From Amycolatopsis tolypomycina (GTDB lineage Bacteria; Actinomycetota; Actinomycetes; Mycobacteriales; Pseudonocardiaceae), in the NCBI RefSeq assembly GCF_900105945.1, contig NZ_FNSO01000004.1:1922001-1986000 (forward strand): a stretch of DNA of 64,000 nucleotides, in the 5' to 3' direction. Below the pieces are notes generated by a model that saw nothing but the letters and a program-made list of their open reading frames with translations, did no database searches and was not told the DNA's origin. This document shows, piece after piece, positions 38,392 through 56,300 of the stretch; within the stretch, counting starts at the first letter, position 1, and each line of letters begins with the position of its first letter. The position numbers were made by a program, and so were the translations under genes.

Positions 38392-39635
38392 ATGCCCGAA
38401 ACCGCGCTACCGCTGACCGCCGCCCAGTCGGAGCTGTGGCAGCGCTGCGTCCGCGAGCCGGGCAACGCGGTGTACAACCTCGGCGGCGTCTACGACATCC
38501 ACGGCCCGCTCGACCCCGCCCGGTGGACGGCCGCGGTGCGGACCGCCGTCCGGGAAGCCGAAACCCTGCGCGTGCGGTTCGTGCCCGAAGCCGGCGAGAC
38601 GCGCCAGGCCGTCGTGGCCGCCGAACCCGAGATCGCGCGGCTCGAACTGAGCCGGGACGCGGCCGAAGCGTGGATGCGGGCGGACGTCCGCACGCCGTTC
38701 GACCTGACCGCGCCGATGCTGCCCCGGTTCGCGCTGATCCGGCTCGCCCCCGAGCACCACCTGGGCTACGTGTGCGTGCACCACGTCGTGTCCGACGGCT
38801 TCAGCCAGCTCCTGCTGTTCCGGCGCATCCTCGACATCTACGACGCCGGACCGGACGCCGGGAAGGGCGCGCCGGCGCCCCTGCGGCTCCTGGTCGAGGA
38901 CGACGTCGCCTACCACGCCGATCCCGCCCGGCACGGAACCGACCGGGCGGTGTGGGCGAGCCGCTTCCCCGGCGAGTGCGAGCCGACGACCCTGTCGAGC
39001 CGTCCGTTCGTGCCCGCGGCCGACTTCGTCCGGGAGTCCGAGGTGGTGCCCGGCGCGGTCGCGCAGCAGCTCAGGGCGGCCGCGTGGGAGGTCCGGGCGG
39101 CCCTGCCCGTACTGCTGATCGCCGCGACCGCGGCCTACGTCGAGCGGATCACCGGCACGACCGACGTCCTGCTGAACCTGCTGACCACCGCCCGCACGGA
39201 CGCGCAGCTGCGGCCGATCCCCGGCATGGTGGCGAACGCGGTGCCGGTGCCGGTGACCGTCCGGCCCGGGATGACCCGCGGCGAGCTCGTCACGGAGGCG
39301 GCCGTGGAGATCAAGCGGACGGTGCGGCACCAGCGCTACCGCGGGCGGCGGGTGCGCGAGCACATGGGCCTGCCCGGGGATCCGCGGCCGTTCGGCCCGA
39401 CCGTGAACATCCTGCGCGTCGGCCAGGAACGGCACTTCGGCGGCTGCCGCGCGACCGTGCACGACGTGTCCACCGGCCAGGTCGACGACATCGAATTCGT
39501 CATCGGCGAAACCCCGGACGGCGGCCTGCCGCTCACGGTCATCGCCAACCCCGCGCTGTACGACCAGGACGAGGTGGCCGCGCACGCGTCGCGGTTCGTG
39601 GCGTTCCTCGCCGACTTCGCCCGGGAGGGATCGCT

Positions 39636-39639
<4 letters not shown>
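38392..39639 (+). CDS. stand-alone NRPS condensation domain
   Basis: 415 residues from ATG 38392 (GAGAGGAG upstream). A single EntF-like C domain: [11 protein letters not shown] at the N-terminus, catalytic [10 protein letters not shown] near 133, and late [30 protein letters not shown] and [11 protein letters not shown] motifs. It is strikingly similar along its length to the first C domain of NRPS-1 ([40 protein letters not shown]). It ends just after the C fold with no A or T domain. It is coupled to NRPS-2 by a GTGA overlap. It may transfer the acyl group from the type II ACP to a carrier domain, or condense in trans; that role is inferred. Confidence 0.88.
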
Positions 39640-49609
<9,970 letters not shown>

Positions 49610-49613
<4 letters not shown>

Positions 49614-49819
49614 GCAACCCGTTCGACGACGCCGACGGCACCTTCCACGTGCTCGTCAACGACGAGCAGCAGCACTCCCTGTGGCCGGCCTTCGCCGAAG
49701 TGCCCGCCGGCTGGACGGTGGTCCTGCGCGACGCGACCCGCGAAGCCGCGCTGGCCTACGTCGAAGAGAACTGGACCGACATGCGGCCGGCGAGTCTCGT
49801 CCGCGCCATGGGTGAATAG
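49610..49819 (+). CDS. MbtH-like protein
   Basis: 69 residues from ATG 49610, overlapping the NRPS-2 stop (ATGA). The family signature is present: [33 protein letters not shown], with the conserved Trp of SLWP, and the later [13 protein letters not shown] with NWTDxRP. MbtH-like proteins bind adenylation domains and are needed for their solubility and activity. Being in the NRPS operon, it probably serves A domains of both synthetases. Typical length, nothing unusual. Confidence 0.95.
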
Positions 49820-49828
49820 GAGCCCGTC

Positions 49829-50080
49829 ATGACCGAGGTGAAGGTCGAGCTCTACGAGGAGCTGCGTGACCTGGTGTGCGACGTGCTCGAACTCGAGCCC
49901 GGGGAGGTCGACGGCACGAGCTCGTTCGTCGACGACCACGGCGTCGACTCGCTGTCGCTCATCGAGCTGGTGTCCCAGTGCGAGAAGCGCTACCGCATCC
50001 GGATCGCCGAGTCGCAGCTGAAGACGATGCTCACGCTCGACGGCGTCTACCACGTCGTCACCGAGGCGGAAGCGATCTGA
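49829..50080 (+). CDS. acyl carrier protein
   Basis: 83 residues from ATG 49829, nine bases after the MbtH stop. A single carrier domain with the phosphopantetheine Ser in HGVDSLSLIELVSQCEKRY (about residue 41), an acidic helix 1 (ELYEELRDLVCDVLEL) and C-terminal LKTMLTLDGVYHVV. It is of the type II polyketide/fatty acid kind rather than an NRPS carrier. Immediately followed by KS, KS-like partner and ketoreductase genes, so it should carry the growing acyl chain of this mini-pathway. Confidence 0.92.
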   Translation: MTEVKVELYEELRDLVCDVLELEPGEVDGTSSFVDDHGVDSLSLIELVSQCEKRYRIRIAESQLKTMLTLDGVYHVVTEAEAI

Positions 50081-51303
50081 TGAGCCGCCGGGTGGTGGTG
50101 AGCGGGCTCGGGGTCGTGTCGAGCATCGGGATCGGCCGGGCCGAGTTCGCGGGGGCGCTGCGAGCGGGCCGCAGCGGCGCCCGGCCGATCAGCGTCTTCG
50201 ACACCGAAGGGTTCGAGCGCACGATGGGGTGTGAGGTCGCGGGGTTCGACCCGCGGCCCTGGATCCACCGGGTCGACCCGGACGAGCTCGGCCGGGCGAG
50301 CCGGTTCGCCGTCGCGGCGTCCCGGATGGCCGTCGAGGACGCCGGGTTCACCGAAGCCGAGCTGCGCGCCCGGCGCGGCATGATCTGCGTCGGCACCACC
50401 GACGGCGAGGCCCACGACCTCGACCGGCTGGCCGAACTGGAGCTCGCCCACGGACCGGCGGCGATGGACCCGGTGCTGGCCCGGCGCTCGACGGCCACCC
50501 GGCTGTCCGCCGCGATCGCCCACGACCTCGCCCTGTCCGATGTGGAAGCGGTCACGGTGGCCACCGCATGCTCGGCCGGGAACTACGCCATCGGCACCGG
50601 GTTCGACGCCGTCCGCGCGGGGGAAGCGGACTTCGCCCTGTGCGGCGGCGCGGATTCCCTGTGCCGCAAGACGTTCGCCGGCTTCTACCGGCTCGGGACG
50701 GTGGCCCCGGACTGCTGCCGCCCGTTCGACTCGGGGCGGAAGGGCATCCTCACCGGGGAGGGAGCCGGGGTGATCGTGCTGGAGACCGCGGAGTCCGCGC
50801 TGCGCCGCGGGGCCCCGATCTACGCCGAAGTGCTCGGGTACGCGCTCAACTGCGACGCCCTGCACCCCGTCGCGCCCGACCGGGCGAGCATCAAGGAGTG
50901 CATCGAGCTGGCACTGGCCGACGCCGGGGTCGAGCCGGCCGAGGTGGACCTGATCTCGGCGCACGGCACCGGCACCCCGGCGAACGACGTGACCGAAACG
51001 GGGGCGATCCGGGACGTGTACGGGGAGAAGCCGCCGCCGACCGTGTCGTTCAAGGCGATGCTCGGCCACGCGATGGGTGCCGCGAGCGCGCTGGCGGCCA
51101 TCGCGTGCGGGCTGGGCATCACCCACCGGTTCATCCCGCCGACCATCAACCACCGCGAAACCGACCCGGAGTGCGCCATCGACTGCGTGCCCAACCACGC
51201 GGTCGACGCCGAACTGAAGATCGTGCAGAACAACGGCCTCGCGTTCGGCGGCAACAACGCCGTCGTCGTCCTCGGCCGGTTCGACGAGGAGGTGGCCCGG
51301 TGA
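50080..51303 (+). CDS. type II beta-ketoacyl synthase (KS alpha, FabF-like)
   Basis: 407 residues from ATG 50080 (TGATG overlap with the ACP). The full catalytic set is visible: nucleophile Cys in ATACSAGNYAIG (about 165), His in SAHGTGTPAND (about 305), Lys in SFKAMLGH and second His in GHAMGAASAL (about 340), and the C-terminal NNGLAFGGNNAVVVLG. It carries out decarboxylative condensation of malonyl-ACP with the acyl-KS. It pairs with the following KS-like protein, as KS/CLF heterodimers do. In an NRPS operon this suggests in-cluster synthesis of an acyl starter, as in actinomycete lipopeptides and acyl-amides with highly reducing type II PKS. Confidence 0.92.
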   Translation: MSRRVVVSGLGVVSSIGIGRAEFAGALRAGRSGARPISVFDTEGFERTMGCEVAGFDPRPWIHRVDPDELGRASRFAVAASRMAVEDAGFTEAELRARRGMICVGTTDGEAHDLDRLAELELAHGPAAMDPVLARRSTATRLSAAIAHDLALSDVEAVTVATACSAGNYAIGTGFDAVRAGEADFALCGGADSLCRKTFAGFYRLGTVAPDCCRPFDSGRKGILTGEGAGVIVLETAESALRRGAPIYAEVLGYALNCDALHPVAPDRASIKECIELALADAGVEPAEVDLISAHGTGTPANDVTETGAIRDVYGEKPPPTVSFKAMLGHAMGAASALAAIACGLGITHRFIPPTINHRETDPECAIDCVPNHAVDAELKIVQNNGLAFGGNNAVVVLGRFDEEVAR

Positions 51304-52268
51304 ACCCGGTCATCACGGCGTGGACGGCGGTCTCGCCCTACGGCATCGACCGCGAGTCCTTTGTGGATGGTCTGCGCGGCGGCCGCGCGGCGCCGGTGTC
51401 CGACGGCGCGGTCCACCGGACGGCCCTGGTGCCCGGGTTCGACGCCCGCGAGCTGCTGGGCCGCAAGGGCACCCGGTCGATGGACCGGCTCATCGGGCTC
51501 GCCGTGTGGGCCGTCGGCCGCCTGACCGCCGACCGGCCCGCCGAACGCGGGGACCGCTCCGGGCTGGTGCTCGGCACCATGGGCAGCCTGCAGAGCACCA
51601 TGGACTTCAGCCGCTCGTCCTTCACCGAAGCCAAGCCCTACTTCGTCGACGCGGCCCGGATGCCGAACTCGATCATGAACTCCGCCGCGGGGCAGTGCGC
51701 GATCTGGCACAGCCTGACCGGGCCGAACGTGACGCTGGCCGGCGGGCGGCCGGCCGGTCTTTCGGCGCTGGCCTGCGCGCTCCGCCTGCTGCGGGCCGGC
51801 CGGGCGTCGAACGTGCTCGTCGGTGCCGTCGAGGAGTACTCCGACACGCGGTCCTGGATCGAGTCCCACAGTGTTGCCGACAGCGTTGGCGGCGTGCTCG
51901 GCGAGGGCTGCGTGGTGCTGCGCGTCGAGCCCGCCGGGGAGCGCCCGGCGCTGGCGGAGGTGCTCGCCGTGCGGTCGCGCGTGGCGCTGACCGGCGACCT
52001 CGAGGGCACGCTTACGTCCTGTGTGGACGATGCGCTGGCCGCGGCGGGCGTGTCCGCGGACGACGTCGCGATCGAGTTCTGGTCCGGCGTGCCGGGCCGG
52101 GCCGACCCGGTGGCGGACCTGATCGGCGACACCGGCGCGGCGACGGCCATGTTCCACGTCGCCGGGGTACTGGCGACCGGCGAACCCGGTGACGTCGCCG
52201 TCGTCGGCTCGGCCGACCGCGACGGCGCGGTGGTGTGCGCGGTGCTGCGGCTGGGCGGCCCGCGATGA
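51300..52268 (+). CDS. chain-length-factor-like KS partner (no active-site Cys)
   Basis: 322 residues from GTG 51300 (GTGA overlap with KS). Thiolase-fold N-terminal half with TAWTAVSPYGID, GLVLGTMGSLQSTMDF, and GQCAIWHSLTGPNVTLAGGRPAGLSALACAL. Aligned with KS alpha, the Cys of TACSAG falls at Arg in AGGRPAG. Only remnants of the C-terminal half remain; the HGTGT and GHAMG histidines are not recognisable, and the protein is about 80 residues shorter than usual CLFs. It should form a non-catalytic heterodimer with the KS and help set chain length. Coupled to the ketoreductase by ATGA. Confidence 0.82.
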   Translation: MNPVITAWTAVSPYGIDRESFVDGLRGGRAAPVSDGAVHRTALVPGFDARELLGRKGTRSMDRLIGLAVWAVGRLTADRPAERGDRSGLVLGTMGSLQSTMDFSRSSFTEAKPYFVDAARMPNSIMNSAAGQCAIWHSLTGPNVTLAGGRPAGLSALACALRLLRAGRASNVLVGAVEEYSDTRSWIESHSVADSVGGVLGEGCVVLRVEPAGERPALAEVLAVRSRVALTGDLEGTLTSCVDDALAAAGVSADDVAIEFWSGVPGRADPVADLIGDTGAATAMFHVAGVLATGEPGDVAVVGSADRDGAVVCAVLRLGGPR

Positions 52269-52999
52269 GCGGGGTGGCGCTGGTCAGCGGCGGCTCGCGG
52301 GGCATCGGCCGGGCGGTCGCGCTCCGCCTGGCCCGCGACGGCTTCGACGTCGCCTTCTGCTACCGCACCGACGAAGACGCCGCGCGCGAGGTCGAGAAGG
52401 AACTGGCCGAGCTGGGCGTGCGGGCGCTGGCCGAGCGGGTCGACGTCGCCGACGCCGAAGCCGTCCGGGCGTGGGTCGCCCGCACCGAGGACGAGCTCGG
52501 CCCGGTCACCGCCGCGGTGACCTCCGCGGGCATCACCCGTGACCGGCTGCTGGTCCGGATGCCGGACGAGGACTGGAAAGCCGTGCTGGAGACCAATCTG
52601 GACGGTGTCTACCACGTGTGCCGCTCGGTCGTGTTCGGGATGATGAAGCGCAAGGCGGGCACGGTGATCGCGATCAGCTCGATCGCCGGCGTGCACGGCG
52701 CCGCCGGGCAGACCAACTACAGCGCCTCGAAGGCCGGCACGATCGGCTTCTGCAAGGCTCTGGCCAAGGAGGTCGGGCGCTACGGCGTGCGCGTCAACGT
52801 CGTGGCACCGGGGTTCATCGACACCGACATGGTCGCCGAGCTCGACGACCGCACCCGCGAGCGCGCACTGGCCGACATCCCGCTGCGGCGGTTCGGCACG
52901 CCGGACGACGTCGCCGACCTGGCCGGGTTCCTCGCGTCCGCGCGGGCCCGGTACATCACCGGCTCGGTGCTGCACGTCGACGGTGGGCTCATCCGGTGA
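52265..52999 (+). CDS. 3-oxoacyl-ACP reductase (FabG-like SDR)
   Basis: 244 residues from ATG 52265, overlapping the previous stop. Short-chain dehydrogenase signatures: cofactor loop SGGSRGIGRAVAL (11-23), NAG-equivalent SAGIT (about 88), catalytic Ser in AISSIAGVHG (about 138) and YSASKAG Tyr/Lys (about 151/155), and C-terminal GSVLHVDGGLIR. NADPH-dependent reduction of 3-ketoacyl-ACP to 3-hydroxyacyl-ACP. No dehydratase or enoyl reductase gene is in the window, so the local pathway as seen would stop at a 3-hydroxyacyl unit unless those steps are supplied elsewhere. Last gene of the NRPS-2 operon. Confidence 0.93.
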   Translation: MSGVALVSGGSRGIGRAVALRLARDGFDVAFCYRTDEDAAREVEKELAELGVRALAERVDVADAEAVRAWVARTEDELGPVTAAVTSAGITRDRLLVRMPDEDWKAVLETNLDGVYHVCRSVVFGMMKRKAGTVIAISSIAGVHGAAGQTNYSASKAGTIGFCKALAKEVGRYGVRVNVVAPGFIDTDMVAELDDRTRERALADIPLRRFGTPDDVADLAGFLASARARYITGSVLHVDGGLIR

Positions 53000-53154
53000 C
53001 CCGGGAGCCGGAGCCGTTCCGCGTTCGGCGGACGGCGGCTCCGCCCGGACCTGAATTGCCTGCGCCACCACCGCGTTTCCCGCGGCCCGTGCCTACCGTG
53101 AGCGAGCCGGTTCCGCACATCGGTGGAGCCGCGGGCGAAGGGACGGTGGTCAGC

Positions 53155-53757
53155 ATGAGCGAAGCGGCGCTGCGCCGGGGAAAACGGCTCCCGGAACACG
53201 GGGAGCCGGGGGCCGGGATGGCCGAACTCGGCCGCGACCTGGTGGTCCGGCGGGTCAACGGCGCCTTCGCTGACCTGTTCGGCACCACGCCGGACGACGT
53301 GATCGGCACGCCGTTCCGCGGCTGGTTCCGGCCGGCGGACCGGGACACGCTCCGGCGCGAGCCGGCCGGGCTGGTCCCCGGCGAGCGGTTCGACGAGCGG
53401 CTCGTCGGGCTGGGCCCCCGCCCGTTCCTCGCCGACGTGACGGGCCGGGCCATCGACGACGACGGCGAGGTGCGCCTGGTGCTGCTGGTGCGCCCGGTGC
53501 CGTCCGGCGAGGCACCGGTGCGGCTCGCCGCGCTGGACGCGCGGATCCTGGAAGGACTGGCGGCGGGCGAGCCGGCGGTCCGCATCGCGCTGCGGCTGTA
53601 CCTGAGCCGCCAGGCGGTCGACTACCGCATCGGCGCGATGCTGCGGAAGCTCGGGGCGCCGAGCCGCGCCGCGCTCGTCTCGCGGGCGTACGCGGCCGGG
53701 GTGCTGCAGCCCGAGCTGTGGCCGCCGCGGGTGGCGTCACACGCGCTCGAAGACTGA
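53155..53757 (+). CDS. PAS-like sensor LuxR-HTH regulator 1
   Basis: 200 residues from ATG 53155. The N-terminal PAS-like domain (about 25-120: DLVVRRVNGAFADLFGTTPDDVIGTPFRGWF, then FLADVTGRAIDDDGEVRLVLLVRPV) is followed by a LuxR-type HTH (about 128-185: ILEGLAAGEPAVRIALRLYLSRQAVDYRIGAMLRKLG) and ends in ELWPPRV. No phosphoreceiver. Regulators of this PAS-LuxR build often accompany actinomycete secondary-metabolite clusters. It follows FabG after 155 bases on the same strand and is a tandem paralogue of the next gene, sharing the LSRQxVxYxxGA recognition helix and the WPPRV ending. Confidence 0.82.
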   Translation: MSEAALRRGKRLPEHGEPGAGMAELGRDLVVRRVNGAFADLFGTTPDDVIGTPFRGWFRPADRDTLRREPAGLVPGERFDERLVGLGPRPFLADVTGRAIDDDGEVRLVLLVRPVPSGEAPVRLAALDARILEGLAAGEPAVRIALRLYLSRQAVDYRIGAMLRKLGAPSRAALVSRAYAAGVLQPELWPPRVASHALED

Positions 53758-53885
53758 GTTTCCGCACTGAGTTTCCGCACCGCGGCACCGCCGCTCGCGT
53801 GGATCGCGGGTACCGCGGCGGCCGTCCCGGCTTGTTGGATGAGGACATCCGAGCACGGGCATCCGAAAACCACGGGGTGGGTGAC

Positions 53886-54479
53886 ATGAGCGAAGCGTGG
53901 CACGTCGCGTGCGTCGACGAAGCCTTCCGCGTGCTGACGGCCGAACCGGCGTTCGGCGAGCTGTTCGGCGCGTCGGCGTTCGAACTGCGGCACCGGGGGC
54001 TCCTCGACTTCCTGCACCCGGACTGCGCCGACGGGCCGCGCCGCGCCTTGACCGCGCTCGCCGCCGGCACCCGGCCCGAGGCGACCGAACGCGTGGTGCT
54101 GCGCGGCCCGGGCGGCACGGTGGTCGCCGCGGAGGTGGCCGCACTGGCACTGGCGGGCTCGCGGCGGATCGTGGTGGCCGTCCGCCGGGCCGCGGACCGG
54201 CCGCAGCGGACCCGGCCACCGCTCCTGACACCGCTCGAGGCCCTGGTCCTGGAGGGGCTCGCCGCGGGCGTGCCGACGACCGAGCTGGCGCGGCGGGCCC
54301 ACCTGAGCCGCCAGGGCGTGGAGTACCACGTCGGCGCCCTGGTCCGCCGGTTCGCGGTGCCCAACCGCACGGCGCTGGTCGCCAAGGCTCACGCGACCGG
54401 CCTGTACACGGCGGAGACGTGGCCACCCCGCGTGGACCCGCGCCGGCTCGACGGCACGCGGAAGGCCGCCGGTTCCTGA
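53886..54479 (+). CDS. PAS-like sensor LuxR-HTH regulator 2
   Basis: 197 residues from ATG 53886. Same plan as the preceding regulator: N-terminal PAS-like part (CVDEAFRVLTAEPAFGELFGASAFELRHRGLLDFLHPD) and C-terminal LuxR HTH (about 118-180: VLEGLAAGVPTTELARRAHLSRQGVEYHVGALVRRF), ending ETWPPRVDPRR. Sequence identity is concentrated in the HTH, so the pair may share operators but sense different signals. It marks the right edge of the NRPS cluster; the next gene, on the opposite strand, is carbohydrate metabolism. Its 3' end carries one copy of a 24-base direct repeat. Confidence 0.82.
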   Translation: MSEAWHVACVDEAFRVLTAEPAFGELFGASAFELRHRGLLDFLHPDCADGPRRALTALAAGTRPEATERVVLRGPGGTVVAAEVAALALAGSRRIVVAVRRAADRPQRTRPPLLTPLEALVLEGLAAGVPTTELARRAHLSRQGVEYHVGALVRRFAVPNRTALVAKAHATGLYTAETWPPRVDPRRLDGTRKAAGS

Positions 54480-54522
54480 TCACCGGCCCGGCGCGCGCAA
54501 GGCCGCCGGTTCCTGATCACCG
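54462..54522. repeat. 24-base direct repeat at convergent gene ends
   Basis: The same 24 bases, beginning AAGGCCGCCGGTTCC and ending TGATCACCG, occur at 54462-54485 and 54499-54522. The first copy supplies the last codons and stop of the PAS-LuxR gene; the second contains the stop of the convergent GH13 gene. A recent short tandem duplication is the simplest explanation. Confidence 0.85.
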
Positions 54523-56172
54523 CGCCGGCAGGAACCAGGCTGCGGAATCGCCCGCCACGCCGGAATTGCCGCCGCTGCTGTTCCCGGCACTGCTGACCAC
54601 AGCCGCACCCCAGGCGGCCGGTGCGGTGAACGCCGTGCTCCCGGTGTTGACCGCGCACACCAGCTGCCCGCGCCGGAACGCCAGCACCGCGTCGTCGCCC
54701 GGGTCGAGCCACTCCACCGGGCCCGGCGCGCCGAGCCCCAGGTGCCGCCGCGCCTGGATCGCCCGGCGGGAGAAGTGCAGGACCGACGCCTCGTCGGCCT
54801 CCTGGACGTCGACCGCGTACCGGCCGAACCACTCCGGCTGCGGCAGCCACGGCACCCCGGTGCCGAACCCGAACGCCGGGGCGTCCGCCGTCCACGGCAG
54901 CGGGACGCGGCAGCCGTCGCGGCCCTGCTCGCGGCCGCCCGTGCGGTGGAACACCGGGTCCTGGCGGGCTTCGGCGGGCAGGTCGAGGACCTCCGGCAGG
55001 CCCAGTTCCTCGCCCTGGTAAAGGAAAACCGACCCGGGCAGGGCCAGCAGCAGGAGCAGCGCCGCGCGGGCCCGCCGCTGCCCGAGCTCGACGTCGACCT
55101 CGCCGCGGGGGCGCAGGAGGGCAGCGAACGCGTCGTTGCTGGCCGGGGCCGGCTCGGGGCGGGTGATGCCGTAGCGGGTCACCGTCCGGTGGACGTCGTG
55201 GTTGGCCAGCGTCCACGCCGCCGGAGCGCCGGTCGCCGTCGTCCGGGCCGTGGTGCGCTCGACCGCCGCCCGCAGTGCCCGGGCGTCCCAGGGCTGGACC
55301 AGCAGGTCGAACGAGAAAGCCTGGTGCAGCTCGTCCGGCCGCAGGTAGTGGTCGAGGTCGGCCGGGTCCGGCACCCACACCTCGCCGACGAGCAGCAGGT
55401 CGCGCTCCGGGCCGTAGCCGGCCGCGAGCGCGTGCCAGCGGCGGAAGATCTCGTGCACCCCGGGCTGGTTCCAGCTGTGGGCGTTGTAGCCGTCGCCCGG
55501 CCAGTCGCGCAGGGCCGCGTCCTTGACCAGGCCGTGGCAGACGTCGATGCGGAACCCGTCGACACCGCGGTCGAACCAGAACCGCAGCACGTCGTCGAAG
55601 TACGCCAGGACCTCGGGGTGGCGCCAGTCGAAGTCCGGCTGCTCGCGGGCGAACAGGTGCAGGTACCACTGCCCGGGCGTGCCGTCCGGCTCGGTGACGC
55701 GGGTCCAGGCCGGACCGCCGAAGACCGACCGCCAGTTGTTGGGTGGCTCGTCACCCCGGCCGTCGCGGAAGACGAACCGCGCGCGCTCGGGGGAACCCGG
55801 GCCGGCGGCCAGTGCCGCGGTGAACCAGGGGTGCCGTTCCGAGCAGTGGTTGGGGACGAGGTCCATGAGGACCCGCAGGCCGCGGGCGTGGGCTTCGGCG
55901 ACCAGGCGGTCGAACGTCTCGAGCGTGCCGTACTCCGGGTTGACGGCGTGGTAGTCGGCGATGTCGTAGCCGTGGTCCGCCTGCGGCGACGGGTAGCACG
56001 GGTTGAGCCAGATCGCGTCGGCGCCGAGTGCGGCGATGTGGCCGAGCCGCCCGATCACCCCGCCGAGGTCACCGACGCCGTCGCCGTCGCTGTCGGCGAA
56101 CGACCGGACGTAGAGCTGGTACACCACCGCGTCGTCCCAGAACGAGCGCGGGCGGGCAGGAATCCGGGGCAC
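54517..56172 (-). CDS. GH13 alpha-glucosidase (oligo-1,6-/trehalose-type)
   Basis: 551 residues from GTG 56172 (VPRIPARPRSFWDDAVVYQLYVRSF). The GH13 barrel motifs are intact: DLVPNHCSERHPWF (region I, near 110), DGFRIDVCHGLV with the nucleophile Asp (region II, near 205), LLLVGEVWV with the acid/base Glu (region III, near 265) and LANHDVHRT with the third Asp (region IV, near 320). The SFADSDGDGVGDLGG calcium-binding-like segment is typical of the alpha-glucosidase subfamily. It hydrolyses terminal alpha-glucosidic bonds of short maltooligosaccharides in the cytoplasm. Divergent from a sugar-binding lipoprotein, with which it probably forms a maltose/trehalose uptake-and-use unit, but no permease genes are present nearby. 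Confidence 0.92.
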   Translation of the reverse strand: MPRIPARPRSFWDDAVVYQLYVRSFADSDGDGVGDLGGVIGRLGHIAALGADAIWLNPCYPSPQADHGYDIADYHAVNPEYGTLETFDRLVAEAHARGLRVLMDLVPNHCSERHPWFTAALAAGPGSPERARFVFRDGRGDEPPNNWRSVFGGPAWTRVTEPDGTPGQWYLHLFAREQPDFDWRHPEVLAYFDDVLRFWFDRGVDGFRIDVCHGLVKDAALRDWPGDGYNAHSWNQPGVHEIFRRWHALAAGYGPERDLLLVGEVWVPDPADLDHYLRPDELHQAFSFDLLVQPWDARALRAAVERTTARTTATGAPAAWTLANHDVHRTVTRYGITRPEPAPASNDAFAALLRPRGEVDVELGQRRARAALLLLLALPGSVFLYQGEELGLPEVLDLPAEARQDPVFHRTGGREQGRDGCRVPLPWTADAPAFGFGTGVPWLPQPEWFGRYAVDVQEADEASVLHFSRRAIQARRHLGLGAPGPVEWLDPGDDAVLAFRRGQLVCAVNTGSTAFTAPAAWGAAVVSSAGNSSGGNSGVAGDSAAWFLPAR

Positions 56173-56300
56173 CCCGAGATCTTCGCACGCGCGTCCCCGG
56201 CACACGGGGGGACTTTTCCCGCGGCTTGCGCGTAGTGCCCGGCCGCGCCGCGGGGGACAATACGCAGTTGCCCGGTTTCCCCCCGACCACTGGAGGCCCC

